Source: Lingula anatina
Lineage: Eukaryota; Brachiopoda; Lingulata; Lingulida; Lingulidae
Assembly: GCF_001039355.2 (NCBI RefSeq)
Contig: NW_019774069.1
Coordinates: forward strand, 312,346-376,345
DNA: 64,000 nt
Direction: 5' to 3'
Positions 24,461-38,150 of this stretch are shown here, piece by piece. Made by a program: the position numbers and the translations under genes. A model generated the notes under the pieces. It did no database searches, was not told where the DNA came from, and was given only the letters and a program-made list of their open reading frames with translations. How positions within the stretch are numbered: position 1 is the stretch's first letter; every line of letters starts with the position of its first letter.

Positions 24461-26187
24461 GGCGAGGCTCGTTATTGCATTCACCGCAAGCGTATTTAAC
24501 AGCAAAAAAGAATAAAAGCATCGACTCCTGTCATAAAACGGATAGTAGTCCTACTCCGTACAGGTACGACTATTCATTCAAATGTTACTTTATAAATCCC
24601 GAAAATGAAATCTTACAAAATTAAGATTTAGATCTAGAGCAACAAATCACAAACTCCCAATCAAAGTGGCAGGTGGGAAAATATGTTGATAGTAAATATA
24701 GATAAGAACCTGAATTTTATGCATTAGAGTCTATCAAAATACTAAGCGATGAATTTTACTTCTCATTACAGTTTTAAAAAATTCAATAAAACTGTGCAGG
24801 CTAGGGTAAAATATACTGTAAACGTAATGCGTTGAAATTTCGGGGAGTATTAAGAGTCATAAATAAGAGAAACTTTGAAGTAACCGTTTAGAAAAATTAT
24901 ATTCACTGAAATTGTAGAATAACAGACGTAAATACGTTCATAAATACCGTTAGTTAGCATAATGAATTGAATTGGTATTTTTTAAATGTTCTCTGTTCCA
25001 TCAACAATGTAGCACCAAAATCCATGCGTTAGCACTCCTAGTCCTACTGACGGTTCTGATATGTACTGGCTGTGCTGGCGAAATATTTGAATTGAATTGC
25101 TCTAAATTGAAAAGTCTTACCAAACCCACCGACGTTTGCGTACAAGAGAAACGGCAGACTTTCCGGCGTTTACTGCGTTTCTTAGATCCCAGAATACAGG
25201 AATGAATGACGAAGGAAGTACTAGATGTGGAGGGAGGGGGGGGGGGGGGGTGCAGTAACATATTCACAACCAGAAGCAATCGAAACGCATATATAGCAAT
25301 CGCCCTTCCTGCTTTGGAGAGAAGAGTGGAACTATGGACACATTGATTTGTGATGATTAATCGGCATCACATATTTCTGCTGCCAGTTCTTGCTGACAAA
25401 ACTGATTAGACATGCTCAGTCAAAAAGGGAGCCAATAAGCCTACTGAACAGAAATAATATGTTTTAACAAATTTAAAAAAATTAAATAATGATATAAAAT
25501 GAACAGCTGTAAAGGTTCCACAGCTCGAACCAGCCATTAGAAAGCATTCAAATCATCTACTTCCAGAAGTTAAATCTAAAGACATTTTTATTATTTAAAC
25601 CGATGTTGGATGACACCTTAGGGGAAGCAAACTCCTGGGCCCTGGCAATGATGCAAGATGGAAGTTTCATGCCTTTGTTGTGGATTGACGTAGGCTTTAA
25701 ACCATATAATCCACAGCTTTTAACAGGAGGGCATGTGCTCTTCAGTTCGTGCACTTTCACATTTCTAAAGAGACAATTGTACTGGTGTATTTATATTAAG
25801 TTCACAAGTTCAATAATGATGTGTGCATGGTACAGCTTATATAAATCAACTCTTTTCAGATGTCTAACATTCAGTGCATGACGTTAACTGTTCAATTTAT
25901 TATTACTGACATAATCTGTTCTTTTACAATGTATTTGTTTCCTCATCTGACATTATCCCCATGGTGACAATATGGATAAGTGACCAAAGGGGTTATACAA
26001 TACCTTCCTGATGTTTCTGCTTCACTGCTTTCATTGTGTTGTTGTGACCTGTGTTCTAGTTTCTCCTTCGTGGTACAATAAGTACAGGTGGACAAGACAT
26101 TTGACAGTCACTTGTAAGGTACAGGAAACTGTTTATCACCAATGAGGATCTGTTGTTAGGAAAATGTGAAAGTTCGTATAAGAAGGG
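24461..26187. other. Upstream region between divergent genes
   Basis: Separates the minus-strand gene from the ankyrin/IQ gene. Contains the possible small-peptide exon at 25013-25205 and a poly-G run near 25238-25250. Otherwise nothing convincing. Confidence 0.4.
25013..25205 (+). CDS. Possible last exon of a small secreted peptide precursor
   Basis: After an acceptor-like TGTAG at 25012 the open frame encodes a strong signal-like segment (ALALLVLLTVLICTGCAG), then a short tail with a Cys pair 12 residues apart (NC...VC), a KR dibasic site followed by Gln, and a 16-residue terminal piece ending at TGA (25203-25205). Signal peptide plus dibasic site plus Gln after cleavage is the layout of a neuropeptide or hormone precursor. 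No in-frame ATG is present in the exon, so a start exon upstream would be required; none was identified. No family recognised. Could be a chance ORF. Confidence 0.3.
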
Positions 26188-28168
26188 ATGACTTTAGGAG
26201 AACCTCAAATGGCAAGCTCAGGTATTGATATTTTATTATCTTTTAATGCATTTTTTCAAGAAAAAGGTGTTAATTGTATTTTTGTGAGGAAAAAGCACTA
26301 GCCAGTACTATTATTGGCAGTTTATTGAACAGGCAAGGATGAGAGATTTATTATATTTGATTGAAGTATATTTGAATAAAAGGAAAATACAAATTTTATC
26401 AAATTTTGAATGTTTCAGCATTTTATTTTGTACTCTATTTTGATATGAAATAACCTAGTGATCATACAAATGGACACCATGTGAAATTATATTATTTTTC
26501 ACTCATTGATTTTTTTTCTGACACTGTTTTGTAAGGAAAATCCTTTTGTTTTCAATGCAAATATTTTATATGGAACATGGATACATGCTTAATTATAATT
26601 AATTGTGACAGGGAAGGGGATCAATAAGGTGATTTACTCTGGGCACTTGTTACTATGTTTAGGTTCACTGAGCTGTTGGTTGCTTGAGGTAAACTATTGA
26701 TCTCCATCAACTGTACAACTACGAGTAGATGTAATGAAAATTGCTTATTTATGAGATATTTTGACAAACAGGTAGATTCTTAGATACAAAAATTTGCCTC
26801 TCAACCAGTTTTGCCCCAACTTCTTGCTTATTATTGAGATATTTTGACATGCAGATACTTTCCTGGATTGGGAAGGCTGACTGTCAACCAAACTTGCTTT
26901 AGCCTGTTGTCTTGGCCACGCTTTATCTAAAAAAATATACCTGTTAGCAGTAGCACTATATTATGGGCATATGCTTATCCAGAATTCTTGATTACTTTTA
27001 TAATTGCTTTTATTTTAAATTTTATAGATCAGTCCTCTTAATTTAAATAAGGATGATTTCAATTGTTTCATATTTAGATGTTCATTAACCATTTTTAGAT
27101 GAAAAGCAAGGTTAGGTCTACATGATGCATAGATTATGCAAACATACTGTATCTACTGTACACTAACGCACACATCCTTGTACATTGTTTGCTTGATGTG
27201 TCCTACATTGATTTTCTTGTCTAAATGCATGTTGCCTGTGTCACAGCATTATCAGTTGGAGCTTTAAGTTAGATAGCTGCTACATGTGAATAGAACACAG
27301 AAAATAAAACCAGGCAACTGTTAGAGAGACAGTGTGGATGTCAGGCTTAATGAGTGGTAATTTGTTGTTGTTCTGTAACCTCTGAAAAGTTTTGTTTTTA
27401 TTTATTTTTACTGCTTTTTCAGGTGAATATTATAGCTTAGATTTTTTTATATTATTTTCTTCAGATGAGTGTTGCTGTGTCTGCAAGCAGAAGGTCCACT
27501 ATTACAGCCGACATGGAAAAAATTGGCTGTTCTTCTGCTCTGAGCAGTGTCAACAAAAGTATTGTAAGGAGGTAAGATTTCCCTACCCTGAACAAAGAGT
27601 CTCATTTAATATCAGTGCATTTTTTGCTCAGAGACTAATATATCATGTATAATGTTCCATGATATAAGTGGAAAATGCCCAAGAGATTAATATATGTACT
27701 TTAATTATATATATATATANNNNNNNNNNNNNNNNNNNNNNNNNNNNNNNNNNNNNNNNNNNNNNNNNNNNNNNNNNNNNNNNNNNNNNNNNNNNNNNNN
27801 NNNNNNNNNNNNNNNNNNNNNNNNNNNNNNNNNNNNNNNNNNNNNNNNNNNNNNNNNNNNNNNNNNNNNNNNNNNNNNNNNNNNNNNNNNNNNNNNNNNN
27901 NNNNNNNNNNNNNNNNNNNNNNNNNNNNNNNNNNNNNNNNNNNNNNNNNNNNNNNNNNNNNNNNNNNNNNNNNNNNNNNNNNNNNNNNNNNNNNNNNNNN
28001 NNNNNNNNNNNNNNNNNNNNNNNNNNNNNNNNNNNNNNNNNNNNNNNNNNNNNNNNNNNNNNNNNNNNNNNNNNNNNNNNNNNNNNNNNNNNNNNNNNNN
28101 NNNNNNNNNNNNNNNNNNNNNNNNNNNNNNNNNNNNNNNNNNNNNNNNNNNNNNNNNNNNNNNNNNNN

Positions 28169-28234
<66 letters not shown>

Positions 28235-31200
28235 GTAGTAGGCTACCTCAGTTATATTTCAAACAAAGTATGTTTTTTGGTTAACACTGTCAGCCTAAGG
28301 GTACCGGTACCTTAACCTGTATCCTTACATATTTGTGTTGATACACATTTTTTTATTAAAGTTTTTGCTGTTTTTAAATGGTTTAAACTTGCAAAAATTT
28401 TAATTGATAAATACTAACTACCACAATATATTTATAACATACTTTAGTTGGTATGTGGACATGTAAATACGGATCTATAAATACATGGTGGACACTTCTT
28501 TTTTATACCAGAAACAAATTCCCCCCATGATTCTAGTGGAGACAGAAAGTCAGACTGATGAAGAAGATGAAGTAAGTATATACTTATATACATATAAATT
28601 TAATTATTTTTAATAAAAAACTAATGTGTAATCTGTAGTTAAAATGTAGGAGATACATAATGGTTTTTAATGTGGAATAATAAGATCAAAAATTGTTTCC
28701 AGTTTTATTTAAAAAATGTTTCTTTCTTTCAGAATGACCAAGTATCAAAAATTTTCAAGCATATCAAATCCAATGACCACACACAGCTGGTAGACAAACT
28801 TCAAGTTCTTAAAAAGAAAGAATTGGATCAGGTACGTGAGAAACAAGAATTCTTGGTTGAACAAATTGATTTCAAGTATTGTGAAGGTGAACTGAACATA
28901 AAATGGAAAGAACCAGTTTTTACTTTTGACTGACTGTTTCCCTTCTATGGTTCAGCTACTATTATTATATGTATGTTGACCTTGCTGTCCTATCTGGATT
29001 GTTAAAATAGCACTAGGTACACACAGTGAATGTGTACAGGTATCTAAGAAATACTACAGTGTATCATGATCGGTTAGAAAAAAGTCATGACATCCTTTCT
29101 ATCTTTGGTGATCAGGTGCACAATGGGGTCAAGAACATCATGACAACTAAGATAAATAGCAACTGGAAACAGTTTTTACAATTGTGGATCCAGGTAGCAT
29201 AGGGGCAATTGTTGACCCCTGCTTTGAACCTGGTTTCAAATTTTTGTGGGGACAAAACACTCTAATGAACCAAACTGCCAGGTTTGATAAACAGCAGATT
29301 TTACTAAATGTCAAATAGTAAGAATGCCATGAAGTTAATTTTAGATACCACAGTTCCCCTTAATGTGTGTGTGTGTGGGGGGGGGGATCTTCAGGTAAAC
29401 TAACATCTGACAAAAATAATGAAAAAATGGATACATTTTATTTTTAACCTTCGAGCAAAAGTTTTTCATTAGATTTTAATGTGTTATGTCATTCTTATTA
29501 GTCTTCTAATTTAATCTTCTTATGTTATAAACAATAAAATAGGAAAAATCTTATGAATGGATATTTTATGAAATATAGAGAATCACATTTGAATTCCAGG
29601 CCAAACTGAAAGGTGTCCCTCTCTTGTGTTACGCTGTGAAGGTCGGAAGCTTTAGAAGTATACAAGTGTTACTTGACACTGGAATAGATGTCAATCAAAC
29701 TTGTGACAATGGAAAGACAGCTTTAATGTTGGCATGTCAGCAAGCATCTGCAGAAAAGGTACAGTATTTGAAAGTTTCATCATGTACCATCAGTACATAC
29801 AGTACCATCAATATTATGATGTTAGAAAAATTATTATTGACCTGTTAAAACAATAGAAAAATACTGATCTGCAACAGTTGATTATGATTTTGATTACAAA
29901 AGATGACAGCTGAATTTGAAAGTAACTGCTTTACAAACTTTTATCTATACACTTTCCTAGTGTCAGACTTGAATTTTTTTTCTTTGTGGGAGTGTTAGTG
30001 TAGTATAGTCTTTGACAGATCTTTTTCACAAATTAATGTGTCTTTAAATCAAAACTTTTACAATCTTGATTAAGGATGAATGTGCAGTTCAAGGTTCTGA
30101 AGTTTCTTCAAAATGGAGATAAAATGTATAACTGCATGCGACTAGAAAGCTCAATTAAGCAGGTTTATGCAAAAATTAGCCAGTCTAAATGTCACTTTAA
30201 AAATAGATCAAATACTTTTTGAAAAATCTATCAAAATCTATCAAACATTTTTAAATTATCAAAACTCATAAATCTGTGAAATTAAGCAATGATCAGTATT
30301 CAAATTAGTAGTTAAGTTCATGAGATGATTATTTTATAAAACTCATTTACAATTAATGATTTGTCTATTGAATTTGCTTTCTGTGTAAAACAAAAGGAAT
30401 TGCAACATTAAAGCGGCACAAGGGTGATTATTTGAATGGTTATTAAGGTAGCATCAAAGGTGGTCCATATATTTGTGGCAGCCATAGGACCACGTTAAAG
30501 AAAACGTGATAAGATGAAAAGGTTCATTGAACCAAAATAATATTTCTGGTCAATAAATTTTGATTTGTTTGTAGCATCAGTGAATTTCATAAATGCAAAG
30601 GGTACATTTACACATCAGTATTTCAAGCCAAAAGTGGCTGTTTGGACATTAAATTTAGCATCTTTGAAACAATTTTTGTCTCAGAGGGTTAGTGAAGCCT
30701 ATGCTCTTTGTGTATTGATTTGTTACAAAAGTTCTCACATTTAAAAATAGTACATGTATGGTGGGTACTGGGTACTACAGGTAAATCTGTCTCCATGAAG
30801 TTCACAATTGTGATGGCTGGGTGCATATTGGGTACCCCTTGGGGAGTGGCTACCATGTCCTCATGCTCTTTAGGGAAGCCAGGGAAAAGCAGATGCCCTC
30901 TGTGCGACCTCTTGTCCCTCTTGCACATATATCAGCCTATTTTATTAGTATTTTTCCTTCAAGTGACAGGGGCTCCTTTCCCTTTGTTTGCTAGCTTGCT
31001 TGCTTGCTTGTTTATTGTCATATGAATATTCTTTCATTTTTCATACCTTTTCAACCAGTAAAATAAATCTATGTGGCTCAAAGATTAGAAGTTTCTTTCT
31101 CTTTATCGATTAGTTATTTGCTCAGCTGTTTGGTACCTTTTGTGGCTGTAATGTAAGCATCTGCACATATTCAGGATATCCACATCTGTCCATGTTGTAA

Positions 31201-32302
31201 CCCACAGACAGATATTTGTTTACCTGCTGCTAAATGGTGATCTACTTTATGGTGATCTAAGTTTTGCACAGCTCTTATAGGGTTAATCAATTAAATTCAA
31301 TATTGTAAGATTAAGCATATACACAAATTAAGTTTTTGGTGGGGTACTTATACCTTGATGTAGACATATGCATAAAAAAGGCTGAAATTCAGAGAAAGAT
31401 GATTTTTATTTACCAATGTCCCATATTGTCCATCCTCCCTGGCTTGGATCACTTTCTTTTAAGATTTTTATAAATTCCATTTCTGTTGAAGGCTTAGCCT
31501 TTACTGTTTCTATTAGATAAAAAATTAAAGCACTCCGAGAGCGCAGACCTCCGCCAAGGCAGTGATTTATTATTATTATTGATTATTGATTGATTATTGA
31601 TCCGGATCACCACCAAAAAGTAATCATCTCTTCCTTGGCCCACTTCTGACAGTTCCTGAAAATTTCATCAAAATCGGTCCATAACTTTTTGAGTTATGTT
31701 GATGACAAACAAACAAACAGACAAACAGGCGGAGGTAACTATAAAATACTTGAGCATCTTTCTTTCAAAGTAATTCATCGATGTTATATCTGTTTTCATT
31801 GTTTATTTTTCAGGTGCAGATGCTCTTGAATTGTGGTGTTAATCTGCGCCTTCAGGATGCTGAGGGTCAGACAGCTTTACACCTTGCCACTCTGGCTAAC
31901 AAGGTTTGTCAAAGCACATGTACCTAGTGCATTATCTGGCAAATTACCTGAGAATTTAAAGCAGTATTGCATTTTATTAAAAGTGGATGGTCATGAAAAT
32001 AAATGAAGGGGGTATGTTTAAGAGATTCATAAGTACCCCAGTATTTTTATCTAAAAACATCCTAGTGTTTTTTTTTTTTTTTTTTCAAAAATGATAACTT
32101 CTGACCTCATTGGACTCGGTATATAACAGCATGGCTGTATGTTTTATAAAGATATGCTGTTTTCTTCTCTTTTATAGGGAGCCTCCTGTGCAGGCTTATT
32201 ACTGAAAGCAGATCACTCTATGGCATCAATTTGTGACAAATATGGCCAATCAGCTTTGCACTTGGCTGCTAAAAGGGTAATTATATTTAAATAACATTTA
32301 AT

Positions 32303-32333
<31 letters not shown>

Positions 32334-32713
32334 TTATTATTAGGATTCCCCATAGGGGAATACTATTGTTTTTGGTATTATTATAGTTATTCTTTCCGCG
32401 CGTTTTTTTTCGCAAAAAATCTGAAATAATTATCATAGGTAGCGTATGGCAAGAATATGCCACAGACCCAGTTTCAGTGACCTTGACCTACTTTTCAAGG
32501 TCACAGGGGCTTTTAAAGGCAAAATTTGTAAAATTTGAAATTGACATTAGGCCTTAAGTATAAGCTGTATGGCTATGGGCCTTATGGTCAGTGATACTGA
32601 GGTGAATCCACATATAATGACCTACTTTTANCACATGACCTTATTGTAAGAGCCTTTCCACACCTATTTTGCAGGGGAATCCTCCGCCACTGGCTTAAGC
32701 CAGTTGCAGTCTA

Positions 32714-32778
<65 letters not shown>

Positions 32779-35700
32779 TTCTTGTAGTTAAAGGTAATGT
32801 AAATATATGGAAAGATACTCTGTGAAAGTGGATAGGTAACTGTGAAAGGTTATATAAATGAGGTGGACACATTTGTTATTTCATATCCCTGTCTTTGAAC
32901 ATTGATTTAGGGTCACCTGCCTCTAGTTCAGCTTTACCTGTTACATGATCGTCAGGGAGTGAAAGAGAAAGACAATCTTGGAAGACTGCCTCTTCACTGG
33001 GCAGTTCAAGAAGGAAGGGTAAGGTTACCAAAAACTCTGAGTAAAAACAATTTTCCTTTGTACCAATTACTGTAATGTTTTAACAATTATGAGTTGATTT
33101 TGGCTTATAATTATGTCTTATTTTGTAGCTGAAAAATGAATTATGTAAAGGTAAAACTCCTCTGATAATTCTTATATATATTATTATTATTGTTTTTAAT
33201 GGATTTAAATCTGTTTGTAGAAAATATTTGTTAATCATGTTTTTTTAAGACAAACTGTGTGGAGTACCTGCTTGGATTTGAAAACACTATGGTAATTGAT
33301 GAAGTTGATGATCTTGGAAATACACCCATTCATCTTGGTATTCAACACAACAAGCAGCAAGCTGTAGAGACATTGGTTGATAAGGTACTTGCATAGCATC
33401 AGTGTTAGAGGCCATTGTGTAGATCTGTTGTCTAATATTTTATCAACAATTGAATAACAATTGTTTACATTAGGGCCCTGTTAACAGTGGGACCCATCTT
33501 TAATAATACACAGAATATATATAAATGGGAAAAATTGGCAACTTGATCTAGAGTAATGAGGTCAATTCTGTGAAAAATTCTCACAAAACAAAAATTAGTC
33601 AGAAAAATATTTGTGAATATTAAGTGAAAAAAATCTTTCTGTAGATGGTCAAAAATTCTATGGATCAGTGATCAAACTGACTTGCAGTTGAAACTAAATT
33701 TTTTATTCAAATATTTATTGTAGAATAAAATACATGGATTTGAAATTGGGGTGAATTTAGTTCTATATAGTGTTTTAAACTGCACTGCAAAATAGAAAAG
33801 TTCCAATCTCGCTCTGTTCTGTCAGTACATTTGAAGACAAGTTAGTCAGCATGTTGTTAATTTTTTCAGGGTTGCAATTTAGATGTTGTAGATGATGATG
33901 GGAAAACCCCATTGATGCTTGCCTTACATTTGGGCAAGAAAAATATATTCAATATGATTGTGCAAAAGCAAGGACCACTTAAGGCAGATGCAGGAGATGA
34001 ACAGGTATAGTTTGGATGAAGTCTTAGTGTGGAAATACTTCAAAATTATTTCACCAACATTATATTTTGATTTTGGTTTTACATAGGTGGTAAAAATTTC
34101 CATTATTTACTAAGTATTTGCATTTTTGTTTTATTTGGAAAGTATTAATTTTCCTAGAGATAAAAACTCTCCCAAACCAAAAAAGTTATATATGCACTGG
34201 TACAGTACACTTTATGAAAATCCAATGAAAAAGTTACAGTAACTGTTGATAAAATGATCAGTCACTCTCAAAGGGGAAACTGGTTGATACTTTAACTTAG
34301 AATGACAAAATCTAAGGTACATTGTTATTTTTTCAATGGTTGTACTAATAGGATGTAATTCATAGGGTTTATTAAGGATTTTTTTGTTCAGTCTTATATT
34401 TGCATTGTATGACTGTAAATAATGAAATTTGCATATTTGGCATCATCTGAACATGTACATGTACTGTCATTGATTATTCTTATATTATACTTGTTTTTAA
34501 AATCTGTAGTAACTTTTAATGGATTTAAGTTTGTTCAGGAGAGCATTTATTTACCACTAATTTTTTAACACTAACTGTATGGAGTACACTGTAGTCTACC
34601 TTCTTTATTAGACTATAATAGAAATTGTGTATAATATATATGTTACGAAAAAAAATATAGTGTCATCCAGTGCAGCTGTAAATGTGTTATTTTGTTGTGT
34701 TTGAAAACCTTAATAGGGAATGACAGCTCTTCATCATGCTGCTGATGTTGGCAACTTGGACTTCTGTAAAACACTTGTAGAAGGTGGGGCCAAGGTAAGG
34801 CACATACTGGTATGTGCAAGTGTAGAGTTTTTATAATTTTATTTTATTTATTCGTTTATTTTTTAATTCAAAAATGTCAATAAGATTAAATAATACATTT
34901 GCTATTTATTAATACTTATGCCTTGATTGATATTTTTGTAAGAATTTTTTTTTTCTTTTGCCTTCCAGGTTGACACACTATGTAAACTGGGACGTTCACC
35001 CATCTTTTACTGTGTAATGAACGGCCACACAGACTGTGTGAAATATCTGATGGATAAGAGAGCAGACCTCTATATAATTGATAATCCAAAAAGGTTAGTA
35101 AATGTGAATTTTTCTACCTATTCTAAAAGGTGAATTTTGAAGCCGCATAAGCCCTGTAGAATTATTTCTGAGTTGTAAATGTAATATACATTGTAGCATG
35201 CCCTTAAAATATACATATTTACGTAGTTTTAGACTGTACTTTAATAAAACCTGGTTGTAATTTTGCAAATTATTACTGAATTCAAACTTTAAATTATTAC
35301 AAAAATCACTGTGTTTGATATGAAACAAAACGTCAGGTTACTCTTCATTGCTTTTCTAGACTCCCCCTCCATTATGCTGTTGCAAACGGTCATGTAGAAA
35401 CAACAAAACTTCTGATTTCTTCTATCATAGACATGAAAACAGTGGATGAAAAAGCATATCAGAGGTATATCTTTGATTCAGCTGTATCAGGGGATATGCA
35501 CTGTATCAAAATCAGGAAGATTTGAAAGAAAGTTTTTAAAAGTTAATTTTTCTAACAGAGACATTAAACATTTAATGACCCAGTACCCATTGTGTCATTC
35601 TTAGTTTTTCATATCTGCATTGAAAATTGATAAATTCTTTTTATTTTAAGTGTTCTTCAAGTAGCTGCATTGAGTGGACAAGAGGTGATCCTGCAGCTTT

Positions 35701-38150
35701 TGTTAAAGTAAGTGAATTATAATTATGACGTTGAAGCACAATTATTGGAAAAATGCATTGCTACAAAACCACATCAGAGCAAAGCCATGCCCCAATCGAG
35801 ACTCTGCTGCTTTATTGAATAGGAGATATGAAACATAGAAAGATATTATATCAAATTAATAGTAAACTTTCTATTCTGACATGATAATGGGGTATATATG
35901 CATCAAATGTCTTAAAAGCAAATATTTGTATTTTTTTCTGCAGTGAAATATTCTATTGGTCTAATGTGAATTATTCTAAAAGACAAAATCATATTTTTAG
36001 GCAAGGCGTAGACTGTGAAAGGAAAGACACTGAAGGGTGTACTGCTCTCCATCTGGCTGCTGGGGAAGGACATACTAAGTGCTGTGACATCTTGATCCAG
36101 CATGGTGCTCAGGTCAATCCTGAAGACAATTCCAATGAAAGGTGAGTTCTGTAAATAATAGATATTTATAGATATGCTATTGTGAAACTTCATTTTTTAT
36201 TTTATTTTGCAAAAGTTGACAATAATTTTTGAGACATTCCATTTTACTATTTGACATGTATTCATTGACACTGGCAGATCCAAGATATTGACAAGCGGGA
36301 TTGAAATTTATTTTTCTTAAAGGTCCTCGAGATCTTTCCTGTGGGCATGCTGCTTGGATTCTTTAAAACATGCATTATTTTATTTTCATATTTGCAGAAA
36401 CACACCACTTGATTTTGCTTACAAAAAGGAGCATGCAGACACAGCAGAATTCCTCAGAAGCAAAGGTGGTGTCACAAATGGAGACCGAAAAGAACAGGTT
36501 ACAAACTCTTAATTGTCTTTGATTCTTAAATTATCAGGCACTGCATTTATTATAATTTTTTTAATGCAGGAGTTTTGCCTTTCAGGTGGAAAATTAAAAT
36601 AGCATCTTTTAACTAAGAAATATGGTTTCAGTAATTGTTTGTTTAGAAGAAAGAGTCTACATGTTTTACCTTAAAATGAGGATAAAGTTTAAGTCCCCAT
36701 TGAATAATATCTTCTTTTCATTTCTATAGGCTGTAATGGAATTTCGTAGAAAACATGCAGCAATTGTTATTCAGAGAGCATGGCGATATTATTGGGGACG
36801 AAAACGCATTGAGCACACACGAGCTGCCAGAGTAATCCAGGCTGCCTGGAGAGCCTATCAAAAGAAAAAATGCCAAAGGTTAGATAATCAACACATACAT
36901 GATATATTCAGTGTCATCAAATTGTGCAATTGAACAAAAAGTTTTGAAGACATAACTGATAATAATTTTATTGGTAAAAACAGCTGTGTTTTTATTTTTA
37001 TTTTAAGCAGTTTTGTTGATATCTAGTTTTTCTTTAAGAGGTTAAAACATGGCATATTTTGAGTAACATATTGCTGACCAATTATAAAATAACTTATTTA
37101 ACATAAATCTTCTTCCTCCATTTGAATTAAGATAGAAAAAGAGGAATGATTTTAAAAAGATACATATTTTGTCAGATTTAGTAGTGGCTAAATGTTCACA
37201 ACAGAGTAATTTTTTGCCTGCTGGCAATAAGTATTTTTACAATTAATACTGACACAGTGACACTTGACAGTTAATTATAAGTACTTTGCTTTAATTCAGG
37301 ACAAAACACCTTTCTGTGAGATATGCGTGAGATTGCAAAGTTGTTTGTTTTGTATTTTACAGAAAAGACAATGAAGAATTTGGTGTAATACCTGCCAAGA
37401 AGAAAGAGTGAGTCTTTTAAAGCAATTTTCTGAACTTGTGTAAATGGATTGGAGGCAATAATCATATCACAACCCTCGGCAAAATGAAAAGTGTGCAGCA
37501 ACGAGTTTGTAAGAAAAATGTTATTCTTGCTAATTTGCAATCATATATTGCAGCAAATTTGCTGCAAATTTGCAAGAAGGAATTGCAGTTTGCAGTAATA
37601 ATACTGCATATATGTTGCAAATTTGCAGGCCTGATATTTTGCTAAGGGAAGCTTAAAAGCAACTGAGTTAAATTTTGAACAGATTTGAGAGATTTGTGAA
37701 TGATTGTGACAATTAAAGACCATGTTTGTTGCAGGAAAAAGAAAGAAAAAGGCAAACCAGGATGGAACAGTTCAACGGTTATCAGGCATACTCCACCTCC
37801 ATCATATAGTATGTTTGATATGCTAAACAAGAACAAAATAGGTAATTATGAATATTTGATATACAGGGAATATGTATTGATTTTGTTGCAGAACCTTAAA
37901 ATTTTGAATTTTTGTATTTTTTATACTTAAAAAGGGGACTATTGATCTATGACAAGGTGTGCATTTCCTTTTTTGCAAAAGCTGCAATGATTGTATAAGA
38001 AATTTTTGAGAGACAGTTTCTTAATTTGTAAACTCAATTTAGTATAATAATTATATAATCTTGCATTTATTCATTTTAGGTACATCTAATCCTGCCAGAA
38101 TGACCTCCTATGTACAGATGTTTAAAAACAGTGCTGCAAATGGCAGTTAA
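26188..38150 (+). CDS. Ankyrin-repeat/IQ protein, inversin-like, with N-terminal Cys cluster
   Basis: Twenty coding exons: 26188-26221, 27465-27571, 28512-28571, 28733-28831, 29600-29758, 31814-31903, 32178-32276, 32911-33018, 33250-33384, 33870-34004, 34717-34794, 34969-35093, 35360-35464, 35651-35707, 36001-36141, 36398-36497, 36730-36878, 37363-37407, 37735-37841, 38080-38150; phases close to 667 residues. Residues 14-45 hold CCCVC...FCSEQCQQKYC, resembling an FCS/TRASH-type zinc-binding motif. About a dozen ankyrin repeats follow (TALMLAC, TALHLAT, SALHLAA, LPLHWAV, TPIHLGI, TALHHAA, LPLHYAV, TALHLAA, TPLDFAY). Two IQ calmodulin-binding motifs come next (IVIQRAWRYYWGRKR and RVIQAAWRAYQKKK), then a basic tail. 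The ANK-then-IQ layout recalls inversin, a ciliary scaffold, but inversin has no N-terminal Cys motif and a longer tail, so orthology is doubtful. AATAAA at 38211. An assembly gap lies in intron 2. Confidence 0.8.
27720..28168. other. Assembly gap (449 N) inside a TA repeat
   Basis: The run of N is flanked on both sides by (TA)n, so the unresolved sequence is probably a long TA microsatellite. It falls in intron 2 of the ankyrin/IQ gene; exon phases on either side (0 and 0) agree, so no exon has to be missing. Confidence 0.9.
31530..31745. repeat. Dispersed repeat with CTCCGCC/GGCGGAG ends
   Basis: The block starts with ...GCAGACCTCCGCCAAGG and ends ...CAAACAGGCGGAGGTAACTA, with a core of TTTCATCAAAATCGGTCC and ATAACTTTTTGAGTTATG. 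From memory this core is typical of an abundant interspersed repeat in many aquatic animal genomes; its class is not certain. It sits in intron 5 of the ankyrin/IQ gene. Confidence 0.6.
32335..32780. repeat. Repeat block with ATTCCCC ends and long (ATT)n run
   Basis: Starts after a TTTA run with GGATTCCCCATAGGGGAAT (palindromic) and includes GGGGAATCCTCCGCCACTGG near 32674. It continues into an ATT trinucleotide array at about 32715-32775. It contains one N at 32631. No ORF. Intron 7 of the ankyrin/IQ gene. Confidence 0.5.

Noticed and set aside
27668-28284. ORFs of 188-196 residues around the N run
   Set aside because: They are made of N codons and a TA repeat.
30689-31025. Overlapping ORFs around a GGTACC/GGGTACC-rich stretch
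   Set aside because: No splice-compatible exon of the ankyrin gene fits, and no domain is recognisable.
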